Part shown: positions 9,290 to 17,944 of the stretch, piece by piece
Position numbering within the stretch: position 1 is the stretch's first letter
Layout: each line of letters begins with the position of its first letter
Assembly (NCBI RefSeq): GCF_000337795.1
Contig: NZ_AOLP01000009.1
Coordinates: 310,001 to 374,000, forward strand
Length of the DNA stretch: 64,000 bases
Source: Haloferax denitrificans ATCC 35960
Lineage (GTDB): Archaea > Halobacteriota > Halobacteria > Halobacteriales > Haloferacaceae
Direction of reading: 5' to 3'
Notes under the pieces: generated by a model
The model's database searches: none
What the model was told of the DNA's origin: nothing
The model's input: only the letters and a program-made list of their open reading frames with translations
Position numbers and translations under genes: made by a program

Positions 9290-9795
9290 TGCCGGAGTTC
9301 GACGTCGTCTCCCTGCCCGACCACGACGCCCCGTCCGTGGGCGACACCGCCCCGGACTTCACCCGCCCGCTCGTCAACGCGGAGTTCTGGGAGGACGCCT
9401 CGCTCTCGGACCTCACCGACGACGGGCCCGTCCTCCTCGTGTTCCACACGATGACGGGCGCGTTCCCCGCGACGTACGTCTGGAACGAGCTCCGCGACCG
9501 CGGCGTCCCGGAGGACGTACAGACGGTCGGCGTCTCCATCTCGTCGCCCTACGAGCACAAGTCGTTCCTCGAAGAACGCGGTGTGGACGCCCGCCTGTTT
9601 TCGGACCCCGCGGCCGGCGTCGCCGCCGACTACGACCTCGAACACGACCTCGACGGGATGGCCGGCGTCACCGAACACCGCCCCGCCGTGTTCCTCCTCG
9701 ACGAGGACCGAACGGTCCTGTACCGCTGGGTCGCCGACGAGTGGCCGGACTTCCCGGACTACGAGGACATCGCCGACGCCCTCGCCGACCTGTAG
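9289..9795 (+). CDS. Peroxiredoxin-like (AhpC/TSA fold) protein lacking all cysteines
   Basis: A 168-residue protein with the redoxin fold: the VGDTAPDFTRPLVN entry strand, the hydrophobic strand VLLVFHTMTGAFPATYVWNEL where a peroxidatic Cys should be, then VGVSISSPYEHKSFLEE and PAVFLLDEDRTVLYRWV. The whole protein has no cysteine, so it cannot act as a thiol peroxidase by the standard mechanism. Its start overlaps the stop of the glutaredoxin-like gene, so the two are co-translated. It may be a chaperone or regulatory partner; that is inference. Confidence 0.8.
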   Translation: MPEFDVVSLPDHDAPSVGDTAPDFTRPLVNAEFWEDASLSDLTDDGPVLLVFHTMTGAFPATYVWNELRDRGVPEDVQTVGVSISSPYEHKSFLEERGVDARLFSDPAAGVAADYDLEHDLDGMAGVTEHRPAVFLLDEDRTVLYRWVADEWPDFPDYEDIADALADL

Positions 9796-9921
9796 CCGGA
9801 CTCGTCTGCCGAACCGACGCGCGGGTCGGTCTCTCGACCCCGCCGCGCCGACCGCGCTCCCGTCCCCGCGCGGAATCGCCGTTTCGTCACGCTTTTTCGC
9901 CCGTTGCGCGTCGGTTCGAAC

Positions 9922-10524
9922 ATGAGCGACGACGACGTACAGCGTGCCGCCGCCGCCGTCCGCCGCGGCGAGGCGGTCGTCTACCCGACCGAGACGGTCT
10001 ACGGCATGGGCGCGGACGCGACGAACGCCGACGCGGTCGAACGCGTCTTCGACATCAAGGGCCGCGACCGAGACAAACCGCTTTCCGCCGGCTTCCCCGA
10101 CGTGGACGCCGCGCTGGAGTTCGTCGTCGCCGACGACCGCGAGGAGGCCTTTATGCGCCGGTTCCTCCCCGGCCCGGTGACGGTCGTCGTGGAGCGACGC
10201 GACAGCCTGCCGGACGCGCTCGTCGCCGGGAAAGACCGCGTCGGCGTCCGCGTCCCCGACCACGAACTCGCGCGCGCTCTCTTTCGGGCGGCCGGGACGC
10301 CCGTCACCGCGACCAGCGCCAACCGCTCCGGAACCGGGAGCATCACCCACCCCTCACAGCTCTCCGACGAGATTCGGGACGCGGTCGCCGTCGTCCTCGA
10401 CGGCGGGACGACTCCCGGCACCGAAAGCACCGTCGTCGACCCCGGCCGCGGCGTCGTCCACCGCCGCGGCGCGATGGCCGACGACATCGAGGCGTGGCTA
10501 GACGAGCACGCCGCCGACGCGTAG
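9922..10524 (+). CDS. L-threonylcarbamoyladenylate synthase (Sua5/YciO/YrdC family)
   Basis: This 200-residue protein is the YrdC domain alone (TsaC-type). It makes threonylcarbamoyl-AMP from Thr, bicarbonate and ATP, the first step of t6A37 tRNA modification. Visible family blocks are the start VYPTETVYGMGADATN, the phosphate-binding KGRDRDKPL, the SANRSGTGSITHP block and ESTVVDPGRGVVHRRGA. It stands alone. A paralogue with the longer Sua5 form may exist elsewhere in such genomes, so a YciO-like role cannot be excluded. Confidence 0.9.
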   Translation: MSDDDVQRAAAAVRRGEAVVYPTETVYGMGADATNADAVERVFDIKGRDRDKPLSAGFPDVDAALEFVVADDREEAFMRRFLPGPVTVVVERRDSLPDALVAGKDRVGVRVPDHELARALFRAAGTPVTATSANRSGTGSITHPSQLSDEIRDAVAVVLDGGTTPGTESTVVDPGRGVVHRRGAMADDIEAWLDEHAADA

Positions 10525-10546
10525 CGTCCCTCTCGGCGACGACCCG

Positions 10547-11272
10547 TCACCGACCGAGTAGCGACGACAGCGACCACGTTTTCACGCCGCACCGCTCCCG
10601 GTAGGCACACGACTCGCACTTCGCGGAGTCGCGGAGCCGCGACGGGACGAAATCGAGGTTGCGAGCGACGCGGAGCGCCCGCCGATAGGCCGCCTTGTTC
10701 CCCGTCGTGAGCCTGACCGTCCGGACGACGCCGACCGCCGGGTACTCGACCAGCGCGCGCGACACCGACGCCTCGCGCTCCCACGCGAGCGCCTTCGCCA
10801 GCGCGACGGCTCTGACGCGCTGGGGTTCCCAGACGCCGCGCTCGGGCGGTTCGCCGGGCGAAACGAGGGAGGGAATCGGCGGTCGCTCGCCGTCGTCGTC
10901 TCCGTCGCCGTCCCCGTCGTCGGGCGGGCGAACGAGTTTGTGCGCGACGCCGCGGCAGTCCTTGCCCGCGAGGAGTTCGTCGCGGGCGACGGGGTCGGTG
11001 AGCGCGTCCCAGTCGTCGCGCTCGCGGAGTCGAGCGAGGTTCTGGCGGTACGTCGCGGGCGACACCGAAATCGGCCGCGCCGCGAGCGCGTCGTCGCTGG
11101 CGTCGAGCAGGTCGGGGTATTCGAAGGCGAGCGCGCGAACGCCGGCGACTGCGGCCGGCGGCGCTCGGTCGTCGTCGCGGCGGGCGTAGTAGAGCTGTCG
11201 CGGGCAGTACGCGGCGCGGGCGAGGTCGGACGCGGCGACGAGGGTGGACACGGACCGGCGTGGTCTCCTCAT
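10547..11272 (-). CDS. Solo Cas4-like (PD-(D/E)XK superfamily) iron-sulfur protein
   Basis: A 241-residue protein with the Cas4/Dna2 framework: ASDLARAAYCPRQLYYARR at the N-terminus and a C-terminal cysteine triad CESCAYRERC. Cys23 with Cys219, Cys222 and Cys228 is the standard four-ligand set of the Cas4 [4Fe-4S] cluster. The nuclease motifs are weak: where E-x-K is expected the protein has ALVEYPAVGVVRTV, without the lysine. An acidic Asp/Gly loop sits mid-protein. No cas gene or CRISPR repeat is near, so it is a free-standing Cas4-like protein, perhaps in repair or a non-catalytic role. Confidence 0.75.
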   Translation of the reverse strand: MRRPRRSVSTLVAASDLARAAYCPRQLYYARRDDDRAPPAAVAGVRALAFEYPDLLDASDDALAARPISVSPATYRQNLARLRERDDWDALTDPVARDELLAGKDCRGVAHKLVRPPDDGDGDGDDDGERPPIPSLVSPGEPPERGVWEPQRVRAVALAKALAWEREASVSRALVEYPAVGVVRTVRLTTGNKAAYRRALRVARNLDFVPSRLRDSAKCESCAYRERCGVKTWSLSSLLGR

Positions 11273-11398
11273 CGGCTAAGAGCGTTTGGACGTTTGGACG
11301 CGAGCGTTCGGCCGGCTCGTCGGCGGGCGTCGCCTCGAACCGCGACGGGTTCGCCGCCGTGCATGAATTAATACGGCCGCGTCCCTTGGCGTACTGAC

Positions 11399-13015
11399 AT
11401 GGCATCGACGCCCGCATCCTCCTCGTGGCTCCGGATGACGCGGCCCGAACTCGCCGTGTTCGTCTCCGGGGTCACGAGCATGGGGCTGGAGATTCTCGCC
11501 GGGCGGATGGTCGCTCCCGAGTTCGGTAGCAGTATCTACACGTGGGGGAGCATTATCGGGGTCTTCCTCGCGGCGCTGAGCCTCGGCTACCACCGGGGCG
11601 GACAGCAGGCCGAACGGGCGTCGAACGGCGCGCTCGCCCGCGTCTTCATCGGCACGGCGGCGTACATCGCGGGCGTCATCCTCCTCGGCGACCTGTTCAT
11701 CCAGTCGACCGCCGGACTCCCCGTCCCGAGCCGGTTCGCGTCGCTCCCCGCCATCACGCTCCTGTTCGGGCCGCCGACCTACTTCCTCGGCTTCATCAGT
11801 CCCTACGCGGCGGAACTCTCCGGGCGGTCCGACGTGGGCGCGGCCTCGGGCCACGTCTACGCCGTCGGCACCGTCGGCAGTATCATCGGCGCGTTCGCTA
11901 CTACCTACTTCCTCATCCCGTCTCTGAGCGTCACCAACATCGGGCTCGTCTTCGGACTCGTCTCGGTCGTGACGGCGCTCGCGCTCTCGCGCCCCGATAT
12001 CGGCCGCGACGAAGCGGTCTGGAGCGTCGGCATCGCCGCCGTCCTCGTCCTCGCGTCGCTGACCGGCGGCATCGGTCTCGACTCCCGCGGCACGACCGTC
12101 TACCACACCCAGACCGCCTATCAGGAGCTTCGCGTCGCCGACGGCGGCGGGACGCGGACGCTCTACCTCGACGGCCAGCCCCACAGCGCGATGGACCTCG
12201 ACGACCCGACGCGGCACGTCTTCGACTACACGTCGTACTTCCACGTCCCCTTTCTCCTGTCCGATGACATCGACCGGGTGCTGTTCGTCGGCGGCGGCGG
12301 ATTCACCGGCCCGCGCGTGTTCTTAGAGAAGTACCCGAACGTGACCGTCGACGTGGTCGAACTCGACCCCGAGGTCGTCTCCGTCGCCGAGGAGTACTTC
12401 GGCGTCGAGGAGTCGCCACGGCTCAACGTCCACACGATGGACGGCCGGCAGTATCTCCGGGAGACGAATCGGACGTACGACCTTATCGTCCTCGACGCCT
12501 ACCGGAAGGACAAGGTCCCGTTTCAGCTGACGACACAGGAGTTCATGCAACTCACCTCGGACCGCCTCGACGAGGACGGCGTCCTGTTCGCCAACGTCAT
12601 CTCCGCGCCCAGCGGCCCGGCCTCGCAGTTCTACCGCGCGGAGTACAAGACGATGCGGTCGGTCTACCCGCAGGTGTACAGCTTCCCCACCGCGGGAAGC
12701 GTCGTCGTCCAGAACATCGAGGTGGTGGCGACGAAAGACGAGACGCTCGTGACCGCCGAGGAGCTACAGGCGCGCAACCAGCGACGCGACATCGGCATCG
12801 ACCTCGCGGCCGAACTCACGTCCTACCGGAACGACGAACCCACCGACGACGTGCCGCTTCTCACCGACGACCGCGCGCCCGTCGACAGCCTCTTGGATCC
12901 GATGGTCGGCCAGCGCTACGTCATCCAGCGGACGAACGAGACCGAACAACGCGAGGCCGACAGGAACGCCACTACTCGGAGCGCGGTCACCGCCACGGCC
13001 CTGAGGGCGGCGTAG
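11399..13015 (+). CDS. Membrane-fused spermidine-synthase-like protein
   Basis: This 538-residue protein joins an N-terminal membrane domain of about six or seven helices (about residues 18-215, including GVTSMGLEILAGRMVAPEFG, a signature of this fused family) to a C-terminal spermidine-synthase-like Rossmann domain. The latter has the aminopropyltransferase features VLFVGGGGFTGPR, VDVVELDPEVVSVAEEYFG and DLIVLDAYRKDKVP. Soluble spermidine synthases use decarboxylated SAM and putrescine; the substrate of the membrane-fused type is uncertain. An AT-rich box (GAATTAATAC) about 30 nt upstream supports the ATG. The next gene follows after 3 nt. Confidence 0.85.
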   Translation: MASTPASSSWLRMTRPELAVFVSGVTSMGLEILAGRMVAPEFGSSIYTWGSIIGVFLAALSLGYHRGGQQAERASNGALARVFIGTAAYIAGVILLGDLFIQSTAGLPVPSRFASLPAITLLFGPPTYFLGFISPYAAELSGRSDVGAASGHVYAVGTVGSIIGAFATTYFLIPSLSVTNIGLVFGLVSVVTALALSRPDIGRDEAVWSVGIAAVLVLASLTGGIGLDSRGTTVYHTQTAYQELRVADGGGTRTLYLDGQPHSAMDLDDPTRHVFDYTSYFHVPFLLSDDIDRVLFVGGGGFTGPRVFLEKYPNVTVDVVELDPEVVSVAEEYFGVEESPRLNVHTMDGRQYLRETNRTYDLIVLDAYRKDKVPFQLTTQEFMQLTSDRLDEDGVLFANVISAPSGPASQFYRAEYKTMRSVYPQVYSFPTAGSVVVQNIEVVATKDETLVTAEELQARNQRRDIGIDLAAELTSYRNDEPTDDVPLLTDDRAPVDSLLDPMVGQRYVIQRTNETEQREADRNATTRSAVTATALRAA

Positions 13016-13018
13016 GCG

Positions 13019-13303
13019 ATGGTCCACGACAGAATCCACGCAAGAGAACCGACCCACGACCGCGACCGCTGGACCGAAGGCGTCGTCGTGTCGGCCGCCG
13101 AACGCGACGGCCATTGGGTGGTCCGCGCGCGCCCGGCCGACGGCGACCGACCGTGTGACGAGACGGCCGAACGCGAGGACGGCGGCTCGGTCGAACTGGT
13201 CGTCACCTTCGCGCTCCGCGACCTGTTTCTCAGCCGACTCGATATCGACGCCGGCGAGTCGCCCGTCGGCTGTCGGTTCTGGTACCGAAAGAAGCGGCGG
13301 TAA
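13019..13303 (+). CDS. Hypothetical protein (94 aa), co-transcribed with the spermidine-synthase-like gene
   Basis: A 94-residue acidic/arginine-rich soluble protein beginning three bases after the upstream stop, so surely in the same operon. A compact beta-rich core can be imagined from GVVVSAAERDGHWVVRARP and VELVVTFALRDLFLSRLDI. No recognisable family. The tight spacing suggests a role tied to the membrane enzyme. Confidence 0.6.
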   Translation: MVHDRIHAREPTHDRDRWTEGVVVSAAERDGHWVVRARPADGDRPCDETAEREDGGSVELVVTFALRDLFLSRLDIDAGESPVGCRFWYRKKRR

Positions 13304-13371
13304 CTCCTCTGTCGCGCCCGTAAATTCGGCCCGACGGTCTGAAAAACGGGTCGGCCGGGGTTCGATACCGG

Positions 13372-13563
13372 TTAGCTCGTGGTTCCGAGGGCTTTCTCGT
13401 ACACTCGCGCCCCGGCGACCGCGGCGGTTCCGAGCACCATGAGTAGAGCGCCGACCCCGAGGCGTTGGCCCGCGGCGACCGCGGCCGCGACCACGCCGGT
13501 CACGACTGCGAGGCCCGCGATGAACATGACCCCGCCGAGGATATCGAGCGGCTGGATTGACAT
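13372..13563 (-). CDS. Small membrane protein (63 aa)
   Basis: A 63-residue protein with two hydrophobic helices (LGGVMFIAGLAVVTGVVAAAVAAG and VGALLMVLGTAAVAGARVY) joined by a short polar loop. The ATG at 13563 is the natural start: everything upstream in frame reads through the tRNA-associated repeat and is not protein-like. Function unknown. Confidence 0.6.
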   Translation of the reverse strand: MSIQPLDILGGVMFIAGLAVVTGVVAAAVAAGQRLGVGALLMVLGTAAVAGARVYEKALGTTS

Positions 13564-13693
13564 CTCAGTCGAGAAGTTTCCCGCTCGTCGCAAAAGTCTT
13601 CCCGCCGCCGTCTCGTGGTTCTCGTTCCCGGTGTTTCCACGGCTTCCTCCCGCACACGACATGCAGGGCTCACGTGTTAGATTTGAGTCAAAA

Positions 13694-13836
13694 TGGGACC
13701 GCCCGGATGTTGAACCAAGCCGAGACCTCACTCCGTTCGGTCTCGTCGGGTTCAAATCCGTTTTGGTCCATCCACCGCGAACTCGGTGTGCCTCGCACAC
13801 GCTACGCGGTGCTCGGTAGGTGAGTTCGGGTAGAAG
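13694..13836 (-). repeat. tRNA-Pro 3'-end repeat unit with two large hairpins (143 bp)
   Basis: Starting at 13694 the DNA repeats the last bases of the adjacent tRNA-Pro gene (TGGGACCGCCCGGAT, then TTGAACC after one inserted base). This is followed by the inverted complement of the same bases near 13739-13750 (GGTTCAAATCCG), with an inner CGAGACC/GGTCTCG stem, so the segment folds as one long hairpin. A second hairpin follows (CGAACTC/GAGTTCG outer stem, GTGTGC/GCACAC inner stem). The unit ends exactly where the true tRNA 3' end begins at 13837. The tRNA-His gene in this window has a counterpart of nearly the same length. Confidence 0.65.
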
Positions 13837-13909
13837 TGGGACCGCCCGGATTTGAACCGGGGTCACGGGCACCCAAGGCCCGAAGTATACCAGGCTAACC
13901 CACGGTCCC
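13837..13909 (-). tRNA. tRNA-Pro (anticodon UGG)
   Basis: A 73-nt cloverleaf on the minus strand: 7-bp acceptor GGGACCG/CGGUCCC with discriminator A, the D-arm with GUUAGCCUGGUA, an anticodon stem CGGGC/GCCCG enclosing the loop CUUGGGU (anticodon UGG), and a T-arm with GGUUCAAAUCC. CCA is not encoded. A TATA-like stretch (CCTTTACTCC on the minus strand, near 13935) lies upstream. No intron. Confidence 0.95.
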
Positions 13910-13958
13910 GCACATACGTCTCTCCCCGTCGCGGAGTAAAGGGTTTCGTTCCGCCCCG

Positions 13959-15815
13959 TCAGGTCAGGGGGAAGAAGTACGCGACGCCGATGGTCGTCAC
14001 GACCCCGAGAAGCAACTGGAGCGGGCCGCCGACGCGGATGTAGTCCGTGAACTTGTAGCCGCCGGGACCGTAGACGAACAGGTTCGTCTGGTAGCCGACG
14101 GGGGTCATAAAGGCCGTCGACGCCGCGAACATGACCGCGAGGACGAACGAGAACGGGTCGGCGCCGAGCGTCGTCGCGGCCTCGATGGCGACCGGAATCA
14201 TGAGCACGACGCTCGCGTTGTTCGAGATGACGTTCGTCAGGAGCGCGGTCACGAAGTAGAACACCCCGAGGACGGCGATGAGGGGGAGGAACTCGCCGCT
14301 CATCACGACCAGTTCGGCGAGGAGTTCGGCGGCCCCGGAGTTCTCCATCGCGATGCCGAGCGGGATGACGCCCGCGAGCAGGAAGATGACGTCCCACTGG
14401 ACGGCGTCGTACAGCTCCGTCGGCCGGAGGCACTTCGTGGCGACCATGGCGAGCGCGCCGAGGAGCGCGGCGACGACGATGGGCAGGAAGTCGAGTGCGG
14501 CGAGCGCGACGACGCCGGCGACGATGCCGACGGCGACGGGAATCTTCGACTCGCGGTAGTCGTGGCGCTCGATTTCCTGGGCGACGATGAAGTTGCGGTT
14601 GTTGTCGAGGCGCTCGATGCTCTCGACGGTCGCCTGCACGAGAAGCGTGTCGCCGACGCGGAGCGGGAGTTTGTCCATCCGGCGGCGGATGAGTTCGCCG
14701 CCGCGGCGGAGCGCGAGCACGGTCGCGTCGTACCGCTGTCTGAAACTCGCCGAGGCGAGCGACTCGCCGACCAGCGCCGACCCCGGCGCGACGACGACCT
14801 CGACGAGGTTCTGGCCGCGGTCGGCGAGTTCGAGTTCGTCTTCGGTGACGGTCGCCGGAACGAGGTCGAGGCCCTCCACGTCGAGCAGTTCGACGAGCGT
14901 GTTGCGGTCGGTCCGGAGGGTGAACACGTCGCCCGGCTGAATCTCCTTCGGGCCGAGCGGTTCGAGGAAGACGCTCTCGCCGCGGATGAGTTGGAGGAGG
15001 TCCACGTCGAAATCCGTCTCGACGAGCGCCCGCTGGACCTGTTGGCCCACGAGCGGGGAGTCCTCGCGGACGACGACCTCGGTCAGGTACTCCGCCATCT
15101 CGAACTCCTCGGTGAGGTCCCGCCGCGGCTCGATGCGCGCCGGGGTGAGCCGCCGGCCGATTGTCATGAGGTAGACGATGCCGACGGCCATGACCACCGC
15201 ACCGAGCGCGGTGAACTCGAACATCGTGAAGGGCGCTTCGCCCGTGATGCGCGAGTAGACGTCGCTGGCGAGGATGTTGGTCGACGTGCCGATGAGCGTC
15301 AGCATGCCGCCGAACATCGACGCGTACGACAGCGGTAAGAGGAGCTTCGAGGGTGAGGTCTGGCCGCGGTCGGCGAGGTCCGTCACCATCGGGAGCAAGA
15401 TGGCGACCGCGGCGGTGTTGTTGATGAAGCCGGAGATGGGACCGACGACGCCGACGGTCGCGCCGAGTTGCCGGAGTTCGCTGTCGCCGGTGAACGTCGA
15501 TATCTTCGCGCCGAGAAGCTGGATGATACCGGTCCGCTGGACGCCCTCGCTGAGGATGAACATCGCGAGGACGGTCAGCGTCGCCGTGTTGGCGAACCCC
15601 GAGAGGGCGTCGCCGGGGTAGGACTCGAAGAGGACGATGGGCGCGCCGAGCATCCCCGCCGAGGCGAGCGCCTCGGAGGCGGGCTGAATCAGCATCAGCG
15701 ACACCATCACGCCGATGGCCGTCACGTCGACCGGAACGGGCTCGGTCGCGAAGAACGCCAGCGCGACGAGGATGACGGCGAAGACGACGAGGATGTCCGG
15801 CGTTATCGCTACCAC
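13959..15815 (-). CDS. SLC13/DASS-type transporter with two TrkA-C domains
   Basis: This 618-residue membrane protein has two blocks of membrane helices flanking a central cytoplasmic region of two TrkA-C (RCK-C) domains (about residues 235-430), each visible as a PLVGQQ/ALVGES turn with LRRGG or LIRGE and GD(V/T)L strands. The membrane halves contain FINNTAAVAILLPM and ITNVISNNASVVLMIP-like repeats, the SNT/NNT ion-binding motifs of divalent anion/Na symporters. Substrate could be sulfate, a dicarboxylate or another anion. Single gene next to tRNA-Pro. Confidence 0.88.
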   Translation of the reverse strand: MVAITPDILVVFAVILVALAFFATEPVPVDVTAIGVMVSLMLIQPASEALASAGMLGAPIVLFESYPGDALSGFANTATLTVLAMFILSEGVQRTGIIQLLGAKISTFTGDSELRQLGATVGVVGPISGFINNTAAVAILLPMVTDLADRGQTSPSKLLLPLSYASMFGGMLTLIGTSTNILASDVYSRITGEAPFTMFEFTALGAVVMAVGIVYLMTIGRRLTPARIEPRRDLTEEFEMAEYLTEVVVREDSPLVGQQVQRALVETDFDVDLLQLIRGESVFLEPLGPKEIQPGDVFTLRTDRNTLVELLDVEGLDLVPATVTEDELELADRGQNLVEVVVAPGSALVGESLASASFRQRYDATVLALRRGGELIRRRMDKLPLRVGDTLLVQATVESIERLDNNRNFIVAQEIERHDYRESKIPVAVGIVAGVVALAALDFLPIVVAALLGALAMVATKCLRPTELYDAVQWDVIFLLAGVIPLGIAMENSGAAELLAELVVMSGEFLPLIAVLGVFYFVTALLTNVISNNASVVLMIPVAIEAATTLGADPFSFVLAVMFAASTAFMTPVGYQTNLFVYGPGGYKFTDYIRVGGPLQLLLGVVTTIGVAYFFPLT

Positions 15816-15889
15816 GCGGTCATCGATGTATCGGCGGCCAAAAAGCGTGCGGGATTCGGAACCTCAGCCTCGGTCGAGCGCGCCGGTCG

Positions 15890-17944
15890 CTACCGGCCTT
15901 CCTCGTCGAGTTCGAGGTCGGCGACGATTTCGTACGGCGACGACCCCTTTCGGATGCCGTCGAGGATGGCGAACGCCTCCCTCGGCGAGAGGAACTGCCG
16001 GGTCACGGCGAGGCCGAGCGGCGTCGGGTCCAGCCCGTCGATGAAGCCCCACTCCAAGAGCTTGCCGACCGCGTGGGTCGTCGGCACCTCGCCGAGCATC
16101 CGGCTGTTGAGCGCCTTCGCCTTCTTGCCGGCGACGACGATGTTCGCCAGCGTCTCCTCGACCGCCGAGGACTGGTCGTACACCGTCCGGACCTCCTCCA
16201 TTTCGCCTTTGAGGAGCTTGAACGCGACCTCGTCTTCGGTCATCTCCATCGTGTTGTGATAGCTGGCGTCGGGTTCGACGAGCAGGTAGACGACGCCCTT
16301 GTCGTGGTAGTCGGGGCGGCCGGCGCGGCCGAGCATCTGGCTGAACTCCTGTACGGAGAGCCACTCGATGCCCATCGCCAGCGTGTCGAAGATGACCTGC
16401 GACGCCGGGAAGTCGACACCGGCGGCGAGCGCGGCGGTCGTCACGACGGCCGCGAGGTCCTGATTGGCGAACTGTCGCTCGACGCGCTTTCTTTGGCCGT
16501 AGTCGAGGCCGGCGTGGTACGCCGCGGCGTTGTAGTCCATCTTCCGGGCGATTTCGTGACACCGCCGCCGGGAGTTGGTGAAGATGATGGTCTGGCCGCG
16601 GTAGCCCTTCGAGGACTTCGAGTCGAACGCCTGCCGCACGAGGCGGTTCTCGATGCGGGGCTTTTCCTGCCCGTCCGCGAAGGTGACGTGGCGCTCGATT
16701 GGGACCGGGCGGTCTTCGTACTCGACGAGGTTCGCCCGGAGGTTCTGTGCGAGCCACTTCGGGTTGCCGACGGTCGCGGAGAGGTAAATCCACTGCGCGC
16801 CGCCGTAGCCCTCGCGGCGCTTCGCGCGGGCCTCGCAGTAGTGTTTCAGGCGGGCTATCATCCCGTCGAGGCGGTGGCCGCGTTCCTCTTCTTTCAGCGT
16901 GTGGACCTCGTCGATGACGACCGTGCCGATGTCGCCGAGGTCCTTGCCCGTCCGGAGCGCGTGGTCGATGCCCTCGTAGGTGCCGACGATGACGTCGGCG
17001 TTCGGGTCGAAGCGGTTGCCGTCGTCGTTGATTCGGCTCGCGCCGACGCGGATGGTCACCTTGCCGAGGTGGCCGTATCGCTCCTTGAAGTCCTCGTGTT
17101 TCTGGTTGGCGAGCGCGACGAGCGGGACGAGAAACAGCATCTTCCCGTCGTCGTTCAGCATCCGGTTGATGCCGGCGAGTTCGCCGACGAGCGTCTTCCC
17201 GGTCGCCGTCGCGCTCACGACGAGCTGGTCGTCGCCGTCGAGCAGGCCGTTGTCGATGGCGAGGCTCTGGACGGGGAGCAGGGTGTCGAAGCGCTCTGTC
17301 AGCATCGACTTCAGGTTCGGGTGGAGGTCGAGCGTGCTCGTCTCGACCAGTTCCACGTCCTCCGTCGTCGCGCTGATGGTGTCGAACTTCGTCAGGTCGG
17401 GGTCCAACTCGCCCTGCAGGAGGTTCGTGATGCGGGTCAGGTCGCCCGTCTCGTACAGCAGTTCCTCCAAGCGCTCTTGGGCCGCCTGCGTGAGGCCGCC
17501 GGCGAAGGAGAGTTCTCCCTCCAGTTCTTGGACGGCGCAGTCGCGACAGATGTGCTCGTGTTCGGCCTTGATGGCCGTGTCGTCGGTGATGGGCGAGTAG
17601 CGGCCGTTGACGGCACAGCGGCGGCAGGTCCGCACCGTCAGCGCCTCGAGCTGGTAGCCGTCGAGCATCTCTTTCAGCTCGTCGCGGCCGTCTTTCGGCG
17701 TCTGTTGCGAGATGCGGATGCGGGCGGCCGACCGGGCGAGTTCGACGAACTGGCTCGGGTCGCGCGGCGAGTCCTCTCCCTTCCGCGTCACCAGAAAGCG
17801 CAGGGGTCGGGGCCCCGCGTTCGTCTCTTTGAGTTCGAGCTTGCCGCGGAGCACCCGCTTTCCGTCCCGGCGGGCGACGACGAGGTAGTCGTCTCCCGTC
17901 TGGTGGAGAAACAGCGTGTCGACGCGGGTGACCTGTTTAGACAC
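15890..17944 (-). CDS. Ski2-like DEAD/DEAH-box helicase with N-terminal zinc-binding domain
   Basis: This 684-residue superfamily 2 helicase has Walker A (SATATGKT), motif II DEVH in VVIDEVHTL, motif III SAT in IYLSATVG, motif IV region TIIFTNSRRR, motif V TTAALAAGVDFPAS and motif VI QMLGRAGRPDYHDKG, all characteristic of the Ski2/Hel308 group. Ahead of it is about 220 residues, including two CxxC pairs (CRRCAVNG and CRDC), probably a zinc domain, not found in Hel308. It ends with a short winged-helix-like region. It likely unwinds RNA or branched DNA; the substrate is not known. Confidence 0.85.
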   Translation of the reverse strand: MSKQVTRVDTLFLHQTGDDYLVVARRDGKRVLRGKLELKETNAGPRPLRFLVTRKGEDSPRDPSQFVELARSAARIRISQQTPKDGRDELKEMLDGYQLEALTVRTCRRCAVNGRYSPITDDTAIKAEHEHICRDCAVQELEGELSFAGGLTQAAQERLEELLYETGDLTRITNLLQGELDPDLTKFDTISATTEDVELVETSTLDLHPNLKSMLTERFDTLLPVQSLAIDNGLLDGDDQLVVSATATGKTLVGELAGINRMLNDDGKMLFLVPLVALANQKHEDFKERYGHLGKVTIRVGASRINDDGNRFDPNADVIVGTYEGIDHALRTGKDLGDIGTVVIDEVHTLKEEERGHRLDGMIARLKHYCEARAKRREGYGGAQWIYLSATVGNPKWLAQNLRANLVEYEDRPVPIERHVTFADGQEKPRIENRLVRQAFDSKSSKGYRGQTIIFTNSRRRCHEIARKMDYNAAAYHAGLDYGQRKRVERQFANQDLAAVVTTAALAAGVDFPASQVIFDTLAMGIEWLSVQEFSQMLGRAGRPDYHDKGVVYLLVEPDASYHNTMEMTEDEVAFKLLKGEMEEVRTVYDQSSAVEETLANIVVAGKKAKALNSRMLGEVPTTHAVGKLLEWGFIDGLDPTPLGLAVTRQFLSPREAFAILDGIRKGSSPYEIVADLELDEEGR

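Noticed and set aside
10547..11272. CRISPR-Cas system around the Cas4-like gene
   Set aside because: No direct repeats, spacer-like pattern or other cas genes within several kilobases on either side.
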